DNA of 13,632 nt from Candidatus Omnitrophota bacterium (GTDB taxonomy: Bacteria; Omnitrophota; Gorgyraeia; Gygaellales; Profunditerraquicolaceae), in NCBI GenBank assembly GCA_903907475.1, contig CAIVOB010000146.1, forward strand, positions 1 through 13,632, read 5' to 3'. Of this stretch, positions 5,933 to 13,325 are shown piece by piece. Both the position numbers and the translations under genes were made by a program. The notes under the pieces were generated by a model, which was not told where the DNA came from, did no database searches, and saw only the letters and a list, made by a program, of their open reading frames with translations. Within the stretch, counting starts at the first letter, position 1; each line of letters starts with the position of its first letter.

Positions 5933-6979
5933 GTAAATTCTTTTATTAAATTTTTTAATTACTTTCAAAAAAGCTTCCACAATTTTAGGATCAAACTGAA
6001 TCTGGCTTTTACGCTTAATTTCTTTTAACGCCGTGGGAATATCCATTCTTTGCCGATACGGCCGGCCATAGACCATCGCTTCAAAAGCATCGGCGACCGC
6101 CATAATTCTGGCTCCCAAGGGGATCTGCCCACCTTTAAGCTTCGTCGGATAACCTGTACCATCATATTTTTCATGATGATGCATAATAATCGGAATCACC
6201 GGCCGTAAAATCTGTAAAGGACGTAAAATCTGCGCCCCCTTAATCGGGTGTTTTTTAATAATATTATACTCCTCCACCGTTAATTTAGTAGTTTTCGTCA
6301 ATATCTCAGACGGGATATCGACTTTACCGGTATCATGCAAAAGACTGGCGTACTTAAGGCTTTCAATCTGCTTCTCATCCAAATGCATCTCACAACCTAA
6401 AGCGCAAACTAAATTACTAAACTGAGAAGAATGCGTGTACTCCTGAGGAACCCGGGAATTTAAAAGCGCTACTAAAGATTGAATACTTCCGAAAACTATG
6501 CGTTGCTGCTCTTCATAAAGCTGTAAATTTTTAATTCCAATTACCGCTTGCTCGGCCATCGTCATTAACATCTCTTGATCGAAAATATCAAAAGAATTTT
6601 TACTCTCAGCACGACGGATAATAATAAAACCTAAAACGTCTTCGCAAATTAACGGAATACCTAAAAGATTGCCCCGCCTTAAAGCCGAAGATTTCTTAAG
6701 TATGAACTGGCCCGCACGGCCGGTAATTTTTGATTTTTTATTAACCAGGATTTTTTTATTATCTTTAATCGTGCATTGAATACTAGAATATTTACGGCTG
6801 GAATCCAAAAGGACCACTGAACAATACTGCGCATCAAAAAACTGGCAAAATAAACGCCCCATCCGGCAAATGAGCTCCTGCAACTCATAAGTAGAGTTTA
6901 AAAGGCGGTAGATGCTATGCACCGCGGAAATTAAAGATCTATACTTTTTCGTAGGGGTTAAATAGTTTTTTGTATTCAT
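5906..6979 (-). CDS. GAF/HD-GYP c-di-GMP phosphodiesterase
   Basis: A 357-aa cytoplasmic signalling protein: a GAF-like sensor domain (about 20-150) followed by a short coiled linker and an HD-GYP domain (about 160-345). The HD-GYP domain appears complete: H183, the H215-D216 pair in LLHDTGKVDIP with K219, H244 in KKHPIKGAQ, H268-H269-E270 in MHHHEKYDGTGYP, the GYP motif at 276-278, and D297 in AVADAFEAM. Such enzymes hydrolyse c-di-GMP to pGpG or GMP. It therefore probably opposes activation of PilZ proteins such as the two encoded at 174-521 and 746-1090. The GAF part has no residues that reveal its ligand. The start at 6979 lies 41 bp inside the end of the dGTPase gene and has no good ribosome binding site; a GTG at codon 20 is a possible alternative. 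No response-regulator receiver domain is present. Confidence 0.92.
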   Translation of the reverse strand: MNTKNYLTPTKKYRSLISAVHSIYRLLNSTYELQELICRMGRLFCQFFDAQYCSVVLLDSSRKYSSIQCTIKDNKKILVNKKSKITGRAGQFILKKSSALRRGNLLGIPLICEDVLGFIIIRRAESKNSFDIFDQEMLMTMAEQAVIGIKNLQLYEEQQRIVFGSIQSLVALLNSRVPQEYTHSSQFSNLVCALGCEMHLDEKQIESLKYASLLHDTGKVDIPSEILTKTTKLTVEEYNIIKKHPIKGAQILRPLQILRPVIPIIMHHHEKYDGTGYPTKLKGGQIPLGARIMAVADAFEAMVYGRPYRQRMDIPTALKEIKRKSQIQFDPKIVEAFLKVIKKFNKRIYLKQDNPKL

Positions 6980-8090
6980 CTAAAGCATACCGATCAGTCA
7001 TTCCCGCTATATAATCACAAACTACCCTCTGCACTCCTTCTTTTGCCACCCGGCGCCCAATCTCAACGGGCAACTGCTGCGGACGGCTAAGATACTCCAG
7101 AAACAATTCCCGGATAAAACGTTTAGCCTTGACGCTCATGCGCACCACCCGATAATGATGATAGAGTTTTTGCATCAAAAACTGCCGCAGGGGCTTTCTT
7201 AACTCTTTTAACTCCGGGCTAAAACCCACTAACTTATAATTAATTTTTTGTAAATCAGCGTACTTTCTTATTTTTAATCGCGCTAGTTTTTCTTGAGTAT
7301 GCGTAATAAGATCCGTAACCTGCAAATCAATTAACCCGCGAATAATCAAATATTTACGGCTCGTGGATTTAATTTTAACATACTTTTGGTTAATTTTGCG
7401 ATTTATTTTTTTCCAAATTTCAAAATCCTCCAGATCTTTTTCGTTAATTAATCCTGAGGTCAGCCCGTCATCTAAATCATGATTATCGTAAGCGATTTCA
7501 TCGGCAATATCCACTAATTGCGTTTCTAAAGTTGGCATTTTTTTAGGAAAAAACTCTTTAATCTTAACCGCAATATCAAAAACTGACGAGTGCTTGATAA
7601 TCCCCTCGCGCACCTCCCAGCTTAAATTCAAACCCGGAAACTCTGGGTAACGCTCCTCTAAATAATCTACGACGCGTAAACCTTGCAAATTATGATTAAA
7701 CCCTCCGCATTTAGCCATTAACTCATTGAGTACTTCTTCTCCGGAGTGCCCAAAAGGAGTGTGGCCTAAATCATGCGCCAAAGCAATCGCTTCGGTCAAG
7801 TCCATATTCAAACCTAAAGCGTAAGCCACAGTACGGGCGATTTGCGAAACTTCAATACTATGCGTTAAGCGCGTACGGTAATAATCACCTTCATGATTCA
7901 CAAAAACCTGAGTTTTATATTCTAAGCGCCGGAAAGCCGCGGAATGAATAATACGATCACGGTCGCGTTGATAAATAGAACGATAAGCGTGCTCCTCCTC
8001 CGGATGCACACGCCCGCGGGAATAATGACTTTTCATAGCATAGGGAGCCAGAGTTTTATCTTCGTAGGCGTTAATTTTATTGATCGGCAT
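6939..8090 (-). CDS. dgt: dGTPase-like HD-domain nucleotide triphosphohydrolase
   Basis: A 383-aa HD-superfamily protein matching the deoxyguanosinetriphosphate triphosphohydrolase-like family, which cleaves dNTPs to nucleosides and tripolyphosphate. Family hallmarks seen in order: LAPYAMKSHYSRGRVHPE (14-30), YQRDRDRIIHSAAFRRLEYKTQV (40-62), H77 in RLTHSIEVSQ, the metal-binding H106-D107 in AHDLGHTPFGHSGE, and D197 in VDIADEIAYDNHDLDDGL. All four HD metal ligands are therefore present. The length and the absence of the long insertions of E. coli Dgt place it in the shorter bacterial type 2 group, where the true substrate is often broader than dGTP. It starts with ATG at 8090, overlapping the HIT gene end by 14 bp, and its end overlaps the HD-GYP gene. 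The neighbouring HIT protein also acts on nucleotides, so a nucleotide clean-up role is plausible. Confidence 0.93.
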   Translation of the reverse strand: MPINKINAYEDKTLAPYAMKSHYSRGRVHPEEEHAYRSIYQRDRDRIIHSAAFRRLEYKTQVFVNHEGDYYRTRLTHSIEVSQIARTVAYALGLNMDLTEAIALAHDLGHTPFGHSGEEVLNELMAKCGGFNHNLQGLRVVDYLEERYPEFPGLNLSWEVREGIIKHSSVFDIAVKIKEFFPKKMPTLETQLVDIADEIAYDNHDLDDGLTSGLINEKDLEDFEIWKKINRKINQKYVKIKSTSRKYLIIRGLIDLQVTDLITHTQEKLARLKIRKYADLQKINYKLVGFSPELKELRKPLRQFLMQKLYHHYRVVRMSVKAKRFIRELFLEYLSRPQQLPVEIGRRVAKEGVQRVVCDYIAGMTDRYALDEYKKLFNPYEKV

Positions 8091-8550
8091 TTTTTAAAAG
8101 CTTAGCCAGCTCCTCCAATGACTGCGAAATCACCTTGGTTCCACAAACAGCAGGCATAAAATTGACATCTCCCACCCAACGTGGAACGATATGAATATGT
8201 AAATGCCCCGTAATTCCCGCCCCCGCCGCTCGAGTAAGATTAAGGCCGAGATTATAACCTTGAGGTTTTAAAACAATTTGCAATAGTCGCTGAGCGCGAG
8301 TTAAAACGCTAAATAAATCCAAAATTTCTTCTTTCGTAAGCTGTTCCAATTTACTTAAATGCCTCAACGGAGAAACTAAAAGATGCCCATTATTATAAGG
8401 ATAAATATTAAGTAAGCAGATTGATTTTTTTGTTTTAAAGATCACGAAATCGCGCGCGTTTTTATTTTTTGCCCGACAAAATATACACCCCTTAGATTTC
8501 TTTTTTTGACTGACGTATTTGATTCTCCAAGGCGCCCAGAGCTTATCCAT
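8077..8550 (-). CDS. HIT family nucleotide hydrolase/phosphorylase
   Basis: A 157-aa histidine triad protein. It opens MDKLWAPWRIKYV, typical of the AP4A phosphorylase-like or FHIT-like HIT branch, then carries a zinc-ribbon-like CIFC (22-25), the NIYPYNNGHLLV strand (48-59) and the active-site triad HLHIHIVPRW with H116, H118 and H120. The central histidine would be the nucleophile attacking the alpha-phosphate of dinucleoside polyphosphates or nucleotide conjugates. A second zinc-binding histidine in this branch is often H64 (PLRHLSK). Length and motif order are normal for the group. The ATG at 8550 has an AGG-type site in the end of the metallophosphoesterase gene, 2 bp away. The exact substrate cannot be assigned from sequence alone. 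Confidence 0.93.
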   Translation of the reverse strand: MDKLWAPWRIKYVSQKKKSKGCIFCRAKNKNARDFVIFKTKKSICLLNIYPYNNGHLLVSPLRHLSKLEQLTKEEILDLFSVLTRAQRLLQIVLKPQGYNLGLNLTRAAGAGITGHLHIHIVPRWVGDVNFMPAVCGTKVISQSLEELAKLLKNADQ

Positions 8551-8552
8551 AA

Positions 8553-9035
8553 TTAAACCTGAAAAATTTTAGCGTTAATTTCGTGATTAAGCTCAATAAT
8601 ACCATAAGTCCTATTTTCACATAAATCCATCGCGCTCCCAGGGTTAAAAAATAATACTCCATCGATAAATTCATTCATCGCTTTATGTGAATGCCCAAAG
8701 ATAATAATATCAGGTTTTTCCATTTTAAAAGCATCTTTAAGTAATTTTACAAGATTGACCGGAGCACCACTGCCATGCATGAGGCCAATTTTAAAACCTT
8801 GAACGACAAAAACTTGTTTCGCCGGATACTTATCCCGTACCTCATCCTGATCCATATTGCCCGCCACCACCACTAATTCAGAGGCACAAGCGGCAAGTTC
8901 AGCGATCACGGTTAGATCCACTAAATCGCCAGCATGCACGATTAAATCCACGTTTTTAAATGCGGCAATAATACTCTCCGGAAGATGCGCGCTACGATTA
9001 GAAATATGTGTATCTGAAATTACTCCAATTTTCAT
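8553..9035 (-). CDS. YfcE/MJ0936-type metallophosphoesterase
   Basis: A 160-aa calcineurin-like phosphoesterase of the short YfcE/MJ0936 branch. Metal-binding motifs are in order: D8-x-H10 (SDTH), D37 in HAGD, N60 in AGNMDQ, H87 in LMHGSG, and H115-x-H117 in FGHSHK, with NPGSAM after it. All expected ligands are present, so it should be an active phosphodiesterase; the natural substrate of this branch is generally unknown. A TTG five codons upstream (9050) also opens the frame, but I chose ATG at 9035 because MKIGVISDTH is the standard family start and an AGGGAT ribosome site sits five bases before it. The gene starts 7 bp past the stop of the ATPase gene and runs to 2 bp before the HIT gene, so it is clearly in the operon. 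Confidence 0.92.
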   Translation of the reverse strand: MKIGVISDTHISNRSAHLPESIIAAFKNVDLIVHAGDLVDLTVIAELAACASELVVVAGNMDQDEVRDKYPAKQVFVVQGFKIGLMHGSGAPVNLVKLLKDAFKMEKPDIIIFGHSHKAMNEFIDGVLFFNPGSAMDLCENRTYGIIELNHEINAKIFQV

Positions 9036-9042
9036 ATTATCC

Positions 9043-10638
9043 CTAAGCAATCACCCGAGGCTTGGAAAACAAATCTAACATCTGATTTAAGCTATTTAAA
9101 TCCCAAGTCCAAATCTTTTCCTCTAGCGCCCTTAATCGCGCATTAACATCGATTTCCTTTAAGGTAACCATAATCTTGCGTTGCGATTTATGATGATACT
9201 TTTTACATTCTTTAGCGAATTCCGTAACATCTTGCTCGGTCAAAGCGCTAGGTTTAATCGCCATAATCCATAATGCGTCATTGCTGCGGCCTAATAAACC
9301 ATCCTTAATAAAACGCTCGTTAAAAATTAAAGGTTTAATCTCGCGAAAATGATTTAAACGAATCTTTTTGCGCTCAAATTGCATCAAATCGTCTTCAAAT
9401 AAATGTAATAACTCCCAAACCCGGTTAGTTAACGGCTTCTCGGATTGCTGTAAAAATTCTTGAAGTAGCGCTTGAATATTATCGCGAAATTTCTCTAACT
9501 GGCTTTTAGCGTCAAACGATAATGAACGCATTTTCTCTTGATAAACAAAACGCATCCAATAAGCGAATAATCGATCGCTAACTTTTAAGAAATCAGCGCT
9601 GCGCGTGATCGCATCCAATTCCAGAAGGCAATTAATCCTAATATTTAATTCTTTCTTAGGCTTATGCAAAATATGGGCAATATCCTTAATTCGATTACGG
9701 CCACTGGCAATTAAATATAAAATCGATAAATAATCGTTACTAGCCGGTAAATCCAAAAAGCGCTTAAGATAATTAGAAAATCTCTGATTAAGAATCCCAG
9801 AGGTATTAAAAAGCAGCTCTTCTAATACATCCGGCAGCGCGCTATCAATATCGGCCTTAGCCAAAGCACTGGCAATTAATTCTAAGTATAGTGGATACCC
9901 CCCGGTAAAATTAACAATAAAATCCTTTAAGCCCGAGTTAGACTTTAATCGGGGTAAATATTGATCCAAATATTGAGAACTCGTAGAAATATCAAACGGC
10001 TCAACGTTAACCAATTCAAAATTACCGAATAATAATGAAAGTTGTTTGGAAAGAATAACTTGAGTTTTGAACATCATGGAGCTAGTAATGACATATAGCG
10101 TATTTTTTTGCAAAATAAGTAGCTTACTCCATTCGCGGTAAAAATTATTTACTCCGATATCTTCCAGATTATGGAATTCATCTAAAAAGAAAACCGTAAA
10201 TTTTCCCGTCTCCTGATTAATCAGTTCCGCTAAATTAAAAAGCTCGGTAATAATATTTACTTTTTTTCTGCGCGCAAGTTCACTGAGGATAAAATTTACT
10301 TTGGCAATAGTTTTGGGGATATATTTAGCGGATTTTTCTTTTAAAAAATCCAAATCTTCTCTTAATTCCATTCCGCTATTTAAAAGAAAATTATAAAGTA
10401 ATGCTCCGATAAACCGTTTAGAAAATCCCTCTAAGGATTCCGGGCGTATTTCTAAAAATACCGTGATAATCCGCGGATCAAAATAATGCGCGAGAAATTT
10501 AACAATAATGCTGGTCTTACCAACATTTTCTTCGCCAATAATCGCAATATTCTGCCGATAGCCGTCTTTCAAACTGCTAATACGTTTCTCTAGTAATGCC
10601 AGATAATTACTCCGGCCAAAAAATTTATTTTTTATCAT
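9043..10638 (-). CDS. STAND/archaeal-type P-loop ATPase with degenerate nuclease-like tail
   Basis: A 531-aa protein of the family often annotated 'archaeal ATPase'. The N-terminus has the F-x-G-R signature (FFGR, 6-9), Walker A GEENVGKTS (35-43), Walker B FTVFFLDEFHN (147-157), a sensor-like VITSS (183-187) and GGYPLYLEL (246-254), followed by a winged-helix segment (about 300-360) and SDRLFAYWMRF (364-374), a stretch that corresponds to the 'VxDxxxxFWxRF' part of the DUF234 tail. The last part (about 440-515) ends in a pattern that resembles a restriction-endonuclease-like fold in which the usual D-x(n)-ExK triad has become NDALWIMAIK, so the acidic residue before K482 is missing. I do not know the function; relatives are often found as lone genes with unclear roles. 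The ATG overlaps the lipoprotein stop codon by ATGA. It is not a member of the AAA+ ExeA type found at 1231. Confidence 0.75.
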   Translation of the reverse strand: MIKNKFFGRSNYLALLEKRISSLKDGYRQNIAIIGEENVGKTSIIVKFLAHYFDPRIITVFLEIRPESLEGFSKRFIGALLYNFLLNSGMELREDLDFLKEKSAKYIPKTIAKVNFILSELARRKKVNIITELFNLAELINQETGKFTVFFLDEFHNLEDIGVNNFYREWSKLLILQKNTLYVITSSMMFKTQVILSKQLSLLFGNFELVNVEPFDISTSSQYLDQYLPRLKSNSGLKDFIVNFTGGYPLYLELIASALAKADIDSALPDVLEELLFNTSGILNQRFSNYLKRFLDLPASNDYLSILYLIASGRNRIKDIAHILHKPKKELNIRINCLLELDAITRSADFLKVSDRLFAYWMRFVYQEKMRSLSFDAKSQLEKFRDNIQALLQEFLQQSEKPLTNRVWELLHLFEDDLMQFERKKIRLNHFREIKPLIFNERFIKDGLLGRSNDALWIMAIKPSALTEQDVTEFAKECKKYHHKSQRKIMVTLKEIDVNARLRALEEKIWTWDLNSLNQMLDLFSKPRVIA

Positions 10639-11300
10639 AGTAAATAAAATAACGGATTCTGTGGCAACGCGCCCTTACGAATTTCAAAATGTAAGTAAAT
10701 ATTTTTATCCCGCGCAGATGAACCCGCCTTACCAATTATTGCGCCCTTTTGGATTTCTTCTCCGGAGCGCACAAAAATTTCAGCCAGGCGCGAGTAAACA
10801 CTCCGTAATCCATCTCCATGGTCAATAATAATCGTCTTACCAAAATTACCCAAATTTGAAGCTAAAAAAACTACTCTTCCACTGCGGCTAGCTACGACAT
10901 CGGCCCCATTCACAGCCTGAATATTAATTCCTTTGTTAACTAAATTACGAAAGTTTGCGCCAAAATTCGAAATTATTCTCCCTTTTAAAGGCCAAATAAA
11001 ATCACCTCCATCAATTTTAATTGACAGACTTTGCATTTTAGAATGTTCCGGAATGAGAAGCATTTGTCCGACTTCGATACTCGACTCTTCCGTAAGGTGA
11101 TTCAGGCTTAAAATTTCATCAATATCAACATTGTAGACCTTGGATATTTTCCAAAGCGTCTGACCAACCTGCACTCGATGAGGTGTTCCTCCGGAAGCAC
11201 GCGTTAAAGACGGAACTGTCGGAGCAATATTTTCCAAAGGCATAGTTTCACAACCGGTTAAACCCAATAATAACAAAATTACGAATATATTTTTTATCAT
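10635..11300 (-). CDS. NlpD-like lipoprotein: LysM plus degenerate LytM (M23) domain
   Basis: A 221-aa lipoprotein. A lipobox LTGC gives lipidation at C17 after a hydrophobic signal. A LysM domain occupies about 41-84 (HRVQVGQTLWKISKVYNVDI, then VGQMLLIP), which would bind peptidoglycan. The LytM/M23 domain spans about 100-218 (FIWPLKGRIISNFG at its start). Most zinc-site residues of an active M23 peptidase are replaced: the HxGxD position reads NKGIN (N122, N126), the usual HL after the HGDGL strand reads RL (R171), and the HLH position reads YLH (Y202; H204 remains). This is the pattern of non-enzymatic LytM factors such as NlpD and EnvC, which activate cell-wall amidases during division. 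Lipoprotein, LysM and inactive LytM in that order is NlpD architecture. The ATG overlaps nothing upstream; it lies 42 bp past the tRNA-Gly 3' end, with an AAAAAAGG site. Confidence 0.88.
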   Translation of the reverse strand: MIKNIFVILLLLGLTGCETMPLENIAPTVPSLTRASGGTPHRVQVGQTLWKISKVYNVDIDEILSLNHLTEESSIEVGQMLLIPEHSKMQSLSIKIDGGDFIWPLKGRIISNFGANFRNLVNKGINIQAVNGADVVASRSGRVVFLASNLGNFGKTIIIDHGDGLRSVYSRLAEIFVRSGEEIQKGAIIGKAGSSARDKNIYLHFEIRKGALPQNPLFYLL

Positions 11301-11342
11301 TCTAGAAACCTTTTTTCCGCAACCTTTAATATTTCAATCTTA

Positions 11343-11413
11343 AGCGAGAGAGGGGAATCGAACCCCCATATCTAGCTTGGGAAGCTAGTGTTCTGCCACT
11401 GAACTACTCTCGC
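11343..11413 (-). tRNA. tRNA-Gly (anticodon CCC)
   Basis: The minus strand folds as a full cloverleaf of 71 nt. The acceptor stem pairs GCGAGAG with CUCUCGC; the D stem is GUUC/GAAC; the anticodon stem CUAGC/GCUAG encloses the loop UUCCCAA, with anticodon CCC (11381-11379) for glycine GGG codons. The T stem is GGGGG/CCCCU with loop UUCGAUU. The discriminator base is U73, usual for bacterial tRNA-Gly, and the CCA end is not encoded. The variable loop is four bases. It lies 11 bp after the thiC stop and 42 bp before the lipoprotein start, so it is embedded in an apparent operon; I see no convincing promoter in those gaps. Confidence 0.97.
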
Positions 11414-11424
11414 AAAATTATTCT

Positions 11425-12708
11425 TTACTTGCCCAAACAATCATCCATCAATTTAATCGAACAAAATTTACCGCACATCGTACAAACATTCGAAAGTTTC
11501 GGCTTACTCGATAAGCGATAATCCCGGGCTTTTTGCGGATCAATCGCTAAATTAATCTGTTTTTTCCAATTCCTTTCTTTGCGCGCCAACGAAATCTCTC
11601 GATCCCATTCTATCGCCAGCGCTTTACGCTTCACAAGATCACCAGCATGAGCGGCAATCCGCGCAGCAATGACCCCCTGGCGTACGTCGTCGGCGTCAGG
11701 ATGCCGCAAGTGCTCAGCAGGAGTAACATAGCAAAGAAAATCCGCGCCATAGCTTGCCGCCAATGCTCCACCGATGGCAGAAGTAATATGATCATACCCC
11801 GGAGCAACATCCGTCACTAAAGGGCCTAAAACATAAAACGGCGCGCCATGACAATATTTTTTCTCTAAAGCAATATTTTTCTTTATTTCATCTATTGCCA
11901 CATGGCCCGGACCTTCAATCATCACCTGCACCCCCCGAGCTTGTGCGCGCTTGGCCAAAAGGCCTAAAATTTTTAATTCCGCAATTTGCGCCTTATCCGT
12001 GGCATCTAAAATTGAACCCGGCCTTAACCCATCTCCTAAACTCAGAGTAACATCATATTTATAAGCAATATCCAAAATCTCTTCAAAATGAGAATAGAAA
12101 GGATTTTCTTGGCGCTGCTTTTGCATCCAACTAACCATAATCGCTCCACCGCGCGAAACCACCCCCATTAATCTTTTTTGTTTTTTTAAAATCGCTAAGC
12201 TCGAAGAAGTTATACCGCTATGAATGGTAAAAAAATCAACCCCTTGTTGCGCCTGCTCTTCTAAAACCGTTAAAATATCTTCCGCACTAAATTTAAGAAA
12301 ATTACGATATTTTTTTTGAGCGCGCACCGCGACTTCATAAACCGGAACCGTGCCGACCGGAACAGTGGAATATTTTAAAATCTTCTTCCTCATGAGAGTT
12401 AAATCCCCACCCACACTTAAATCCATCACCGCGTCCGCTCCATGTTCTAAAGCAACTTTAAGTTTTTTAATTTCCAATGCGATTTGGGAAGCATCAGTAG
12501 ATGTGCCAAGATTAGCGTTAATCTTGGTCTGGAGTGTTTTTCCTACGGCACATGGCCTTTTTATTTTATGGGTACAATTTAAAGGAATCACGGCTTCTCC
12601 GGAAGCGATAAGCGCCATGAGTTTAAGAGGTGCGATTTTTTCTTGTAAAGCAACGCGACGCACCAGTGGTGAGATAATATTTTTTTTAGCATAATCTAAC
12701 TGCGTCAT
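11425..12708 (-). CDS. thiC: Phosphomethylpyrimidine synthase
   Basis: A 427-aa radical-SAM-like enzyme that converts aminoimidazole ribotide into the pyrimidine phosphate (HMP-P) of thiamin. Motifs in order: GGDLTLMRK (100-108), VSRGGAIMVSWMQ, LSLGDGLRPGSILDATDKAQ, EGPGHVAIDEI, GPLVTDVAPGYDHITSAIGG, YVTPAEHLRHPD, and the C-terminal iron-sulfur site CTMCGKFC. The iron-sulfur cysteines are spaced CX2CX3C, one residue closer than the CX2CX4C I know from E. coli-type ThiC; I recall the shorter spacing in the short-form enzymes of anaerobes and archaea, and this protein is also short (427 versus about 600 aa). The ATG at 12708 overlaps the thiE stop codon (ATGA), so thiE and thiC are coupled. No TPP riboswitch is visible upstream; if present it would lie outside the window. 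The tRNA-Gly gene follows by 11 bp. Confidence 0.96.
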   Translation of the reverse strand: MTQLDYAKKNIISPLVRRVALQEKIAPLKLMALIASGEAVIPLNCTHKIKRPCAVGKTLQTKINANLGTSTDASQIALEIKKLKVALEHGADAVMDLSVGGDLTLMRKKILKYSTVPVGTVPVYEVAVRAQKKYRNFLKFSAEDILTVLEEQAQQGVDFFTIHSGITSSSLAILKKQKRLMGVVSRGGAIMVSWMQKQRQENPFYSHFEEILDIAYKYDVTLSLGDGLRPGSILDATDKAQIAELKILGLLAKRAQARGVQVMIEGPGHVAIDEIKKNIALEKKYCHGAPFYVLGPLVTDVAPGYDHITSAIGGALAASYGADFLCYVTPAEHLRHPDADDVRQGVIAARIAAHAGDLVKRKALAIEWDREISLARKERNWKKQINLAIDPQKARDYRLSSKPKLSNVCTMCGKFCSIKLMDDCLGK

Positions 12709-13325
12709 TTTAATCTTTCCATTAATAATTTTAGCGTCAGCTTAGGATGGGTCGTTTTTAAAACTGCCCGCGAAACTGCGATGCGGCGCGCCTGAGTAGC
12801 TAAAATTTCAGTTAAATTATTTTCGTTAATATTCCCAATTGCAAAATAAGGAATCTTAATTCTTTTTTTTAATTGCCGTAAAACTTTTAATCCGATCGCC
12901 TTGCTGCGCGGCTTAAGAGGCGACTTATAGATCGGGCCAATCCCCAAATAATCCGCTCCATCATTTTGTGCTTTTAGCGCTTGTTTAAGATTACTACATG
13001 AGATGCCAATCAGCTTATCTTTACCCAGTATGCACCTGGCTGCTTTAAGCGCTAAATCCTCTTGGCCCAAATGTACCCCATCCGCTAAAGAAAGCAGCGC
13101 TAAAATCGGATCATTATTCACAATAAAAAGCGTATTAGTTTTGCGATAAAATTTACTTAATTTAAGCGCCAAATTAAAAATTTGCTTTGCATCCGCTAAT
13201 TTATCCCGTAGCTGCACAATACCGGGTTGACCTTGAAAAAAATCTAAATCCTTGAGGGAAGAACTATCCCGATTAAGAATCAGATAAAGCTGAGATTTTT
13301 TTAAAAGAGCTTTTTTCGATTTCAT
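12705..13325 (-). CDS. thiE: Thiamine-phosphate synthase, catalytic domain
   Basis: A 206-aa TIM-barrel ThiE that joins HMP-pyrophosphate and thiazole phosphate into thiamin phosphate. Hallmarks (numbering from this start): QLYLI (12-16), IVQLRDK (36-42), FIVNND (67-72), ADGVHLGQED (81-90), IGIS (96-99), YLGIGPIYKSP (116-126) and AIGNINENN (162-170). I chose ATG at 13325, with an AGG site about four bases before it. The same frame is open further upstream (to an ATG at 13400), but there it would encode residues (MFWKNFLKLLMWPRQKV...) that are a shifted reading of the upstream gene's conserved helical domain, so those are not real protein. The gene overlaps the upstream ORF by 53 bp in another frame. 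In cyanobacteria and some other lineages the two are one fused protein. A single extra base in the A-run near 13311-13317 would explain the split. Confidence 0.9.
   Translation of the reverse strand: MKSKKALLKKSQLYLILNRDSSSLKDLDFFQGQPGIVQLRDKLADAKQIFNLALKLSKFYRKTNTLFIVNNDPILALLSLADGVHLGQEDLALKAARCILGKDKLIGISCSNLKQALKAQNDGADYLGIGPIYKSPLKPRSKAIGLKVLRQLKKRIKIPYFAIGNINENNLTEILATQARRIAVSRAVLKTTHPKLTLKLLMERLK

Noticed and set aside
6679..6888. 69-aa minus-strand frame inside the GAF domain, and a 67-aa plus-strand frame at 5656-5859 inside the SPOR gene
   Set aside because: Both are alternate-frame readings of well-supported genes with no ribosome site or domain.
8857..9078. 73-aa plus-strand reading frame over the phosphoesterase start
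   Set aside because: Antisense to a conserved metallophosphoesterase N-terminus and the ATPase end; composition (A, S, T runs) is that of a shadow frame.
12350..12694. 114-aa plus-strand reading frame antisense to thiC
   Set aside because: It lies wholly inside thiC, whose protein has strong family motifs throughout; no ribosome site or recognisable domain was seen.
12705..12720. TPP riboswitch before thiC
   Set aside because: thiC overlaps thiE by four bases, leaving no room; the usual THI-box sequence was not seen in the visible upstream part. It could lie beyond the right edge.
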